Origin: Flavobacterium tiangeerense
GTDB taxonomy: Bacteria > Bacteroidota > Bacteroidia > Flavobacteriales > Flavobacteriaceae
Length of the DNA: 64,000 nucleotides
Assembly (NCBI RefSeq): GCF_007830355.1
Contig: NZ_VLKO01000010.1
Location: 1-64,000 of the forward strand
Reading direction: 5' to 3'
Of the stretch, positions 28,109 through 34,405 are shown in pieces. The notes under the pieces are model-generated. The model was not told the DNA's origin, searched no databases, and saw nothing but the letters and a program-made list of their open reading frames with translations. Position 1 is the stretch's first letter. Each line of letters begins with the position of its first letter. The translations under genes were made by a program, and so were the position numbers.

Positions 28109-29212
28109 CTAATTGGTAAAGGCTTGTAAAACGGGCAATGCTTTATTTGAAAAATCATAGAATGCTTGGTTTTCAAAAGTAGAACCATTGGAGGCTTGAC
28201 TTCCTTTGAAAGAAACCCATTCGCCTCCCCAATACGCAAAACCTTGTCCGTAAGTAGAGGATTTTACCAAATCTTTAATCGCCAAAACAAAACTTTTTTG
28301 TCCTTCGGGAGTCGCAGGAAATCCAGATATTAATTGTGATTCTAGACCCATAATATTATTTGTCCAGTCATTCCAACTTAAGGTAAAAGGATAAGCAGTT
28401 TCTGCAATGATAACTTTTTTAGAAAAGTTTTTTCCCAAGGCATCAATGGTCGTTTTTACCGCAGCCATATCTTTCCCATGCCAAAGAGGATAATACGACA
28501 AACCGATATAATCATAATCGATACTTTTTACTTTATTAAAAAACCAATTAGTATCAGTAGCCGAAACGCCTGCGTAGTGTATCATGATTTTTGTAATTGG
28601 CGCTTTGCTTCGAATGGTAGCGCTTGCGGTAGACAATAGCGCCAAACATTGCGCTTCTTGATTGATTAAATGCCCTTGAGGCCAAAGCAATCCGGTATTA
28701 ATTTCATTACCGATTTGAATAATATCTGGATTAATTTCGGTCAAAATAGTTGTGGTGTAAGTGACTACCGCAGCTTTTAAATCGGTAAAAGATAAGTTTT
28801 TCCAAGAAGCTGGAGTGGTTTGAACCGCAGGATCAGCCCAATCGTCAGAAAAGTGAACAGTTAACCAAACTTTTAAGCCCGCTTGTTTTACGCGCTGCGC
28901 CAAAGCCTTTACCTCGGTCAATCCAGAATGTCCGTTGGCTGGATCTTTCCACAAACGAATTCTGATGGTATTACAACCAACACTTTTTATTGTGGTTAGC
29001 ATGTCTTCTGTTTTTCCGTTGTTAGTAAAAACTACTCCCGCAGCTTCTATTTCTGGCAAATACGAAATATCAGCGGCTTTGATAAACTCCTCAGTAACCA
29101 CAGGTGGTTTTGCAACAGGAGTTTCTGTAGCGCTACTGTCACCAGCATCAGAACAAGAAAAAACAAGTATGACAAGCGAAAGCAATGCCGAGTTTTTAAA
29201 GTATTTTTTCAT
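28109..29212 (-). CDS. GH53 endo-beta-1,4-galactanase, lipoprotein
   Basis: A 367-residue family-53 hydrolase with a lipoprotein signal (MKKYFKNSALLSLVILVFSCSDAG, lipidated cysteine near 20) followed by a Ser/Thr/Pro-rich linker. Catalytic glutamates are in 'IIQIGNEINTGLL' and 'VIIAETAYPF'. It is probably displayed on the outer membrane. The frame continues upstream to a GTG at 29338 inside galM, but the ATG at 29212 gives a proper lipoprotein signal and starts right after the galM stop. It differs clearly from its neighbour, so it is not a recent tandem duplicate. Confidence 0.93.
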   Translation of the reverse strand: MKKYFKNSALLSLVILVFSCSDAGDSSATETPVAKPPVVTEEFIKAADISYLPEIEAAGVVFTNNGKTEDMLTTIKSVGCNTIRIRLWKDPANGHSGLTEVKALAQRVKQAGLKVWLTVHFSDDWADPAVQTTPASWKNLSFTDLKAAVVTYTTTILTEINPDIIQIGNEINTGLLWPQGHLINQEAQCLALLSTASATIRSKAPITKIMIHYAGVSATDTNWFFNKVKSIDYDYIGLSYYPLWHGKDMAAVKTTIDALGKNFSKKVIIAETAYPFTLSWNDWTNNIMGLESQLISGFPATPEGQKSFVLAIKDLVKSSTYGQGFAYWGGEWVSFKGSQASNGSTFENQAFYDFSNKALPVLQAFTN

Positions 29213-29213
29213 C

Positions 29214-30266
29214 TCAAAAAGATTTAAATTTATAAATAGTTTTATGGTAATATAGCTCGCCTTTTTTGAGAATCGCACTCGGGAAATGATCATGATTAGG
29301 AGCATCAGGAAAATTTTGAGTTTCAAAACAAATCCCACTAGTAGGGTGATATGCCGCGTTATCTTTCCCTTTTATTTGTCCAAAACAATTCCCTCCTACG
29401 TATACATGTACAGCAGGTTGATTGGTGTAAACAGACATTCTTAATAATTTATCGCTGCTGTACAAAGAAGCAGCATACTCTTTTTCTTTGTTTAAAACAA
29501 AAGTAGTATCTATTGTAGCGGGACAATTTCTGCTATTTGTAAAATCGAAAGGACAATTAGCAACATTCAAAAAACGACCGGTGGGAATTCCTGCACTTGT
29601 GGTTTCTAATATTCTTTGTGAATTAACACGCATCTCCTGATCAACAACAGAATTGTGATGTCCATCTAGGTTAAAATAGCTGTGATGTGTCAGGTTTAAA
29701 ATAGTGTCTTGTGATGCATGTGCCACATACTCTACGATCATTTCATTTTCATCGGTAAGCATATAGGTCACATCAACCACAACGTCTCCAGGGAAAAATT
29801 CTTCGTTATGCTTACTGCAATAGGTGAACGTAACAGATGGATTTTTACCTTCTTTTTTACTTTTTAGTTTCCAGTTTCTCTGGCTTAGACCAATACTGCC
29901 GCCGTGTAACGAATTCCCATTGTTGTTTTTATTTAACAAGTAAGATTTTCCACCAAGCTTGAATTCGCCATTACTTATCCTACCAGCATATCGCCCTACA
30001 ATAGCACCAAAATAAGGAGCACTTGGCAAATCATAGGATTTTATATATTCCTCTAGGGTTTCAAAACCCAAAACTACATCTATCAAATTACCATTTTTCA
30101 ATGGCACCTTTAAAGATGTAAGCGTAGCCCCATAACCCATCACCTTCATTTGCATTCCCTTGCTATTAACAAGTTCACAAATAGAAACCTCATCACCATT
30201 AGGCATAGAACTAAATGATTTCAGGACAGAAACCCTATTAAAATGTGATATGTGTTTTATTTTCAT
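29214..30266 (-). CDS. galM: Aldose 1-epimerase (galactose mutarotase)
   Basis: A 350-residue enzyme that interconverts alpha and beta galactose. Conserved segments are 'GAIVGRYAGRISNGEF' near residue 91, 'SLHGG' near 119, 'LTHHSYFNLDGH' with the catalytic histidine near 195, and 'ICFETQNFPDAPNH' with the catalytic glutamate near 317. No signal peptide is visible. It is the first gene of the operon, with a promoter element 25 bases upstream. Confidence 0.93.
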   Translation of the reverse strand: MKIKHISHFNRVSVLKSFSSMPNGDEVSICELVNSKGMQMKVMGYGATLTSLKVPLKNGNLIDVVLGFETLEEYIKSYDLPSAPYFGAIVGRYAGRISNGEFKLGGKSYLLNKNNNGNSLHGGSIGLSQRNWKLKSKKEGKNPSVTFTYCSKHNEEFFPGDVVVDVTYMLTDENEMIVEYVAHASQDTILNLTHHSYFNLDGHHNSVVDQEMRVNSQRILETTSAGIPTGRFLNVANCPFDFTNSRNCPATIDTTFVLNKEKEYAASLYSSDKLLRMSVYTNQPAVHVYVGGNCFGQIKGKDNAAYHPTSGICFETQNFPDAPNHDHFPSAILKKGELYYHKTIYKFKSF

Positions 30267-30291
30267 GAATAAATTATGAAATGTGAAAAAC

Positions 30292-30299
30292 CAAAAGTA
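30292..30299 (-). promoter_or_regulatory. -7 element of the galactose operon
   Basis: TACTTTTG on the minus strand fits TAnnTTTG and lies 25 bases before the galM ATG. No TTG is found at the -33 position, which instead borders the candidate operator at 30321-30337. Confidence 0.55.
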
Positions 30300-30320
30300 A
30301 AATAATTGTTAAGTATTACA

Positions 30321-30337
30321 TACCAGTACCTACCAGT
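30321..30337. promoter_or_regulatory. Candidate operator for the GntR-type regulator
   Basis: TACCAGT occurs twice, spaced so that the copies start 10 bases apart (TACCAGTACC then TACCAGTTTT), in the divergent gap between galM and the regulator. One helical turn between copies would put both on the same DNA face. Inference only. Confidence 0.4.
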
Positions 30338-30371
30338 TTTTGTACATTGCAACTTGAAAAACACTTTTTAC

Positions 30372-31370
30372 ATGAAACTAATCAGCATTCATAACAATAA
30401 AGGCATTCCTAAATACCAGCAAATCATAACCTCTATTGAAGTAGCACTGCAACAAGAATTGCTACAAAAAGGGGACAGACTCCCATCAGTAAATAAAGTG
30501 CGTTTAGAATTCTCTCTGTCTAGAGATACCGTTTTACTTGCCTACGATGAGTTAAAGAAAAGAGGGATAATTTATGCCATTACCGGCAAAGGATATTATG
30601 TAAAAAGCGTTGAAGTATCCATAAAACAAAAGATATTTTTACTCTTTGATGAATTAAACATTTTCAAAGAAGACTTGTACAATTCCTTTCTCGAAAACAT
30701 AGGAACTACAGCTCAGGTTGATATTTTTTTTCATCATTTTAACGTTCCCGTTTTTCAAAAACTGATTCATGACAGCAACGGTAATTACACCAAATACATT
30801 ATCATGCCGACCAATCTTGAAGAAGCCGCATCAATTATAAAAACCCTACCAGTTCATGACGTTTATATTCTTGATCAGACCAATCCAGAATTATTGAACT
30901 ATCCTGCAGTGTACCAAAACTTTGTAAAAGATATTTACGAAGGCCTATTAAAAGGAAAATCAAAGCTGAACAAATACAAAAAACTAATAATGATTTTTCC
31001 TGGATTCCGTGAACCGCTAGGGATGAAAATAGGCTTTGAAAAATTTTGCAACGATCACGCTTTTGAATATGAAATCATAACCGAATTTAAAAACAGAAAT
31101 ATCACAACTGGCGAGGTGTATATTATTCCGAGTGACAGGGATTTAGTTAGTGTAATAGAAAAGGCAAAAATTCAAAATTTACAATTGGGTACTGACTACG
31201 GAATTATATCCTATAATGAAACCCCGCTAAAAAAAGTAGTAGAAAACGGAATCACAACCATTTCAACCCATTTTGAAATGATGGGACAACTGTTAGCACA
31301 AATGATTTTAAAAGGTAAAAAAGAGCAAATAGAAAACAAAAGTGATTTGATATTGAGGAACTCGTTGTGA
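30372..31370 (+). CDS. GntR-family regulator with sugar-binding-like domain
   Basis: A 332-residue transcription factor. Residues about 1-75 are a GntR winged helix ('KGDRLPSVNKVRLEFSLSRDTVLLAYDELKKRGII'). The remainder resembles the periplasmic-binding-protein/LacI-type effector domain found in carbohydrate regulators of Bacteroidota. It is divergent from the galactose operon with a 105-base shared gap, so it likely controls that operon in response to galactose or a galactan product. The frame extends to a TTG at 30306, but the ATG at 30372 (MKLISIHNNKGIPKYQQ) is the natural start of the DNA-binding domain. Confidence 0.88.
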   Translation: MKLISIHNNKGIPKYQQIITSIEVALQQELLQKGDRLPSVNKVRLEFSLSRDTVLLAYDELKKRGIIYAITGKGYYVKSVEVSIKQKIFLLFDELNIFKEDLYNSFLENIGTTAQVDIFFHHFNVPVFQKLIHDSNGNYTKYIIMPTNLEEAASIIKTLPVHDVYILDQTNPELLNYPAVYQNFVKDIYEGLLKGKSKLNKYKKLIMIFPGFREPLGMKIGFEKFCNDHAFEYEIITEFKNRNITTGEVYIIPSDRDLVSVIEKAKIQNLQLGTDYGIISYNETPLKKVVENGITTISTHFEMMGQLLAQMILKGKKEQIENKSDLILRNSL

Positions 31371-31381
31371 TATAAAACAAA

Positions 31382-31409
31382 AAAAACCGCTTCTTTCGAA
31401 GCGGTTTTT
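31382..31409. terminator. Bidirectional terminator between regulator gene and tRNA-Leu
   Basis: A perfect 12-bp stem (AAAAACCGCTTC/GAAGCGGTTTTT) with a 4-base loop, after the regulator's stop codon on one side and right after the tRNA 3' end on the other. Confidence 0.85.
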
Positions 31410-31410
31410 G

Positions 31411-31490
31411 TACCCGGAGCCGGAGTCGAACCGGCACGGTTTCCCACAGGTGTTTGAGACCAGCGCGTCTACCAATTCCGCCATCCGGGC
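31411..31490 (-). tRNA. tRNA-Leu (anticodon CAA)
   Basis: The minus strand gives an 80-base class II tRNA: acceptor GCCCGGA/TCCGGGT with discriminator A, D-arm with TTGGTAGAC, T-arm GCCGG-TTCGACT-CCGGC. The anticodon loop CTCAAAC holds CAA at 31456-31454. The CCA end is not encoded. The anticodon stem CTGGT/ACCTG has a T-T mismatch at the 28-42 pair, and the variable arm is short, about 11 bases (TGGGAAACCGT). Confidence 0.93.
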
Positions 31491-31574
31491 TTAGCAGACA
31501 GAAACGACAACAGTCGCTTCACGCAATAAAGAGATATTTAGTAGTATCTAACTATCTTTTCCTTTAACACGGTG

Positions 31575-31604
31575 CAAATGTAAAAAAATTAATTAAATGT
31601 TCAA
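31575..31604 (-). promoter_or_regulatory. Promoter of tRNA-Leu
   Basis: On the minus strand, TTG (31604-31602), 19 bases, TACATTTG (31582-31575) fits the -33/-7 consensus, 84 bases before the mature tRNA 5' end. Confidence 0.7.
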
Positions 31605-31648
31605 CTAAAAATACTTAATTTTTTCCTTTCAGTGTTAAATATATTTTA

Positions 31649-31656
31649 TAAATTTG
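31649..31656 (+). promoter_or_regulatory. -7 element upstream of prs
   Basis: TAAATTTG fits TAnnTTTG. It would give prs an mRNA leader of roughly 115-120 bases; no regulatory fold is evident in the leader. Confidence 0.5.
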
Positions 31657-31778
31657 CACCTCGTTAAAAAACGAAACACACAACTAACTACATCTTAGGT
31701 AAATAGATTTATTTTTAGTTTAAGCAACAGCTTAAGTCAAAACTATCTTGCAACCACAGATAAAAACAACACACAATA

Positions 31779-32720
31779 ATGTCACACCTAGAGCCAGAAG
31801 CTAAAATTTTTGCTTGTTCACAAAGTGTTTATCTTGCTGAAAAAATTGCAAAAGAATACGGAATACCACTAGGTAAAATCACTACATCAAAATATAGTGA
31901 CGGGGAATTTCAGCCTTCTTATGAGGAATCTATAAGAGGATTGCGCGTATTCATAGTATGCTCAACATTTCCTACTGCTGATAACTTGATGGAATTACTG
32001 TTAATGATTGACGCTGCAAAGCGTGCATCAGCTAGACATATAACAGCTGTGATTCCTTATTTTGGATGGGCCAGACAAGATAGAAAAGACAAGCCAAGAG
32101 TTCCGATAGGAGCTAAACTTGTAGCAAACTTACTAGATGCTGCAGGCGCAACAAGAGTAATGACCATGGATTTGCACGCAGATCAAATTCAGGGTTTCTT
32201 TGAAAAACCTGTAGATCACCTTTTTGCCTCAACTATCTTTTTACCATACGTAAAAAGCTTAGGACTGGACAATTTAACAATTGCTTCGCCTGATATGGGA
32301 GGTTCAAAAAGAGCTTATGCGTATTCTAAATTTTTAGAATCAGATGTGGTTATTTGTTACAAGCAGCGTAAAGTTGCAAACGTAATCGATACCATGGAAT
32401 TAATTGGTGAGGTTAAAGGTCGTAATGTGATTTTGGTAGATGACATGATTGACACCGGAGGAACATTGGCGAAAGCCGCAGATTTGATGATTGAAAAAGG
32501 AGCTTTGAGTGTAAGAGCTATTTGTACGCACGCTATATTATCAGGCGATGCTTATGAGAAAATAGAAAATTCAAAATTAAGTGAGTTGATCGTAACAGAT
32601 TCAATTCCGTTAAAGAAAACATCAAGCAAAATACGCGTATTGAGTTGTGCACCTCTATTTGCTGAGGTAATGCACATGGTTCACCACAACAACTCAATAA
32701 GTGGAAAATTTATAATGTAA
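31779..32720 (+). CDS. prs: Ribose-phosphate pyrophosphokinase (PRPP synthase)
   Basis: A 313-residue enzyme that makes PRPP from ribose-5-phosphate and ATP for nucleotide, His and Trp synthesis. The flexible-loop ATP site is 'FGWARQDRKDKPRVPIGAKL' near residue 90, the metal/substrate site is 'MDLHADQIQGFF' near 129, and the PRPP loop is 'VILVDDMIDTGGTL' near 217. Normal length. It is followed by rplY in the same direction, 107 bases on. Confidence 0.96.
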   Translation: MSHLEPEAKIFACSQSVYLAEKIAKEYGIPLGKITTSKYSDGEFQPSYEESIRGLRVFIVCSTFPTADNLMELLLMIDAAKRASARHITAVIPYFGWARQDRKDKPRVPIGAKLVANLLDAAGATRVMTMDLHADQIQGFFEKPVDHLFASTIFLPYVKSLGLDNLTIASPDMGGSKRAYAYSKFLESDVVICYKQRKVANVIDTMELIGEVKGRNVILVDDMIDTGGTLAKAADLMIEKGALSVRAICTHAILSGDAYEKIENSKLSELIVTDSIPLKKTSSKIRVLSCAPLFAEVMHMVHHNNSISGKFIM

Positions 32721-32827
32721 TGCACTAGGCGCTGAGTCAAATGCCATATATTATAACGAGTGCTGAAAGCCAAAAGCTTGACGCCAAATAAATAATAATA
32801 TTATTTAATAACTATATTTTTTTTACA

Positions 32828-33439
32828 ATGAAATCGATTACAATTAAAGGATCAGAAAGAGAAAGCGTGGGCAAAGTAGCTACTAAAGCCTTACGTAATG
32901 CTGGATTGGTTCCTTGCGTATTATACGGAGGAAATCAAGCAGTTCATTTCTCAGCAGAAGTTATGGCTTTCAAAAACTTGATTTACACTCCAAACGCTCA
33001 CACAGTTGAGATCGATCTTGGTAACGGAAAATCATACAACGCTGTACTTCAAGACATTCAAGTACACCCAGTATCTGACAAAATTTTACACATTGACTTC
33101 TTTCAAATCTTTGAAGACAAAGAAATTACTATTGAAGTTCCAGTAAAAATTGTTGGAAAATCTAAAGGTGTTATGGCAGGTGGTGATTTACGTATGAACA
33201 ACCGTAAATTAAAAGTAAGAGCGCTTCCTAAAGATCTTCCTGATTTTGTTGAAGCTGACATTACTCCACTTGATATGGGTAACAAATTATATGTTACTAA
33301 AGTTCCTACACCTAACTTTAAAATCATGCACCCAGACAACACAGTTATTTGTCAAGTGAAGATTTCTCGTGCGGCTATGAAAGCAGCTCAAGAAGCAGCA
33401 AAAGCAGCAAAAGCTCCTGCAAAAGGAAAGAAAAAATAA
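32828..33439 (+). CDS. rplY: 50S ribosomal protein L25 / CTC type
   Basis: A 203-residue long-form (general stress CTC) L25 that binds 5S rRNA. It has the N-terminal beta-barrel ('[23 protein letters not shown]'), the TL5-type C-terminal beta domain ('[17 protein letters not shown]', '[20 protein letters not shown]') and an Ala/Lys-rich tail. The pair prs-rplY (ctc), followed by pth, is a common bacterial order. Confidence 0.95.
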   Translation: MKSITIKGSERESVGKVATKALRNAGLVPCVLYGGNQAVHFSAEVMAFKNLIYTPNAHTVEIDLGNGKSYNAVLQDIQVHPVSDKILHIDFFQIFEDKEITIEVPVKIVGKSKGVMAGGDLRMNNRKLKVRALPKDLPDFVEADITPLDMGNKLYVTKVPTPNFKIMHPDNTVICQVKISRAAMKAAQEAAKAAKAPAKGKKK

Positions 33440-33461
33440 TTTTTTTCAATCAAAATTCAAG

Positions 33462-33494
33462 AAAGCGTCAGTTACACAACTGGCGCTTTTTTTT
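33462..33494 (+). terminator. Terminator of rplY
   Basis: A 12-bp stem with one G-T pair (AAAGCGTCAGTT/AACTGGCGCTTT), a 4-base loop and a run of eight T, 22 bases after the stop codon. Confidence 0.9.
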
Positions 33495-33552
33495 GCTTTT
33501 AAGTTTTTTTAAATTTTTATGAAGCAGCTATAATACTTCTACACCTATTTTG

Positions 33553-33625
33553 TCCCGCTTTCCGTTGCAATCTTTTTGCACGCAAAAGAAAGCGCACAAA
33601 AAGGATTTTCACTATAATCGGGGCT
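33553..33625. repeat. Interspersed hairpin repeat, copy 2
   Basis: Related to 10331-10400. CAATCTTTTTG and CAAAAAGGATT form arms around a loop containing a second small inverted repeat (GCACGC/GCGC region), ending in ATCGGGGCT. It lies in the rplY-pth gap. Confidence 0.75.
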
Positions 33626-33713
33626 ATTACACACTATTTTTTGCATCTCAGACATGAGCCACATAAACCCTTAAAATATTGGCTACAGCATAGTCATTTT
33701 ATTGAATTAAGCT

Positions 33714-33721
33714 TACTTTTG
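33714..33721 (+). promoter_or_regulatory. -7 element next to pth
   Basis: TACTTTTG fits TAnnTTTG and ends only 4 bases before the first ATG of pth (33726), so transcription would start at or just inside that codon. Confidence 0.5.
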
Positions 33722-33725
33722 TACC

Positions 33726-34352
33726 ATGATAAAATGGATTTCAAACCTATTCGCAACCACAAAATCAGAGCACAGTAGCACCATCATGAAGAAATTTTTA
33801 ATAGTCGGACTAGGCAACATCGGGGCTGAGTACGTAAACACAAGACATAACATCGGGTTTAAAATCGTAGATTTTCTAGCCCGCAAAGAAGGAGTTTCTT
33901 TCGAAACCGTAAAACTTGGCGCACTAGCTGAATACAAATTTAAAGGAAGAACCTTTTTACTTTTGAAACCCAACACTTATATGAATTTAAGCGGGAAAGC
34001 GGTTCAATATTGGATGGAAAAGGAGAATATTCCGCTCGAAAATATTCTAGTCATTACAGATGATTTAAATCTGCCGTTTGGAGCCATTCGCATTAGACAA
34101 AAAGGAAGTGACGGTGGACACAATGGACTTAAGAATATTAACTTGGTGCTAAACACACAAAACTACGCACGATTCCGTTTTGGCATAAGCGATGAATTCA
34201 AAAAAGGAAAACAAGTTGATTATGTCCTTGGTGACTGGGACGATACTGAAAAAACTGCACTTCCGGAACGATTAGAAATAGGATCAGAGATTATAAAATC
34301 TTTTGGTACTGCAGGATTAGAAAACACCATGACTTCCTTTAACGGAAAATAA
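33726..34352 (+). CDS. pth: Peptidyl-tRNA hydrolase
   Basis: A 208-residue enzyme that frees tRNA from prematurely released peptidyl-tRNAs. Family motifs: 'LIVGLGNIGAEYVNTRHNIGF' with the catalytic His in TRHN, 'LLLKPNTYMNLSGKAV', 'DDLNLPFGAIRIRQKGSDGGHNGLKNI'. The first ATG adds about 20 residues (MIKWISNLF...) before the usual start MKKFLIVG at 33786. The extension appears typical of flavobacterial homologues as I recall them, but the promoter position favours a leaderless mRNA or the downstream start. Confidence 0.95.
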   Translation: MIKWISNLFATTKSEHSSTIMKKFLIVGLGNIGAEYVNTRHNIGFKIVDFLARKEGVSFETVKLGALAEYKFKGRTFLLLKPNTYMNLSGKAVQYWMEKENIPLENILVITDDLNLPFGAIRIRQKGSDGGHNGLKNINLVLNTQNYARFRFGISDEFKKGKQVDYVLGDWDDTEKTALPERLEIGSEIIKSFGTAGLENTMTSFNGK

Positions 34353-34389
34353 AAAAAGGGAAACGTTTGTAAAAACGCTTCCCTTTTTT
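34352..34389. terminator. Bidirectional terminator between pth and the metalloprotease
   Basis: A stem of about 16 bp with one mismatch (AAAAAAGGGAA.CGTTT / AAACG.TTCCCTTTTTT) lies between convergent genes, with T runs on both strands. Confidence 0.85.
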
Positions 34390-34405
34390 AGTAATTCTAT
34401 TTTAC

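Noticed and set aside
28109..29338. N-terminal extension of the lipoprotein GH53 gene to 29338
   Set aside because: It starts at a GTG inside galM and would place a non-signal sequence before a perfect lipoprotein signal.
31211..31447. Minus-strand frames overlapping the regulator end, terminator and tRNA
   Set aside because: They run through a tRNA gene and a terminator, so they are accidental.
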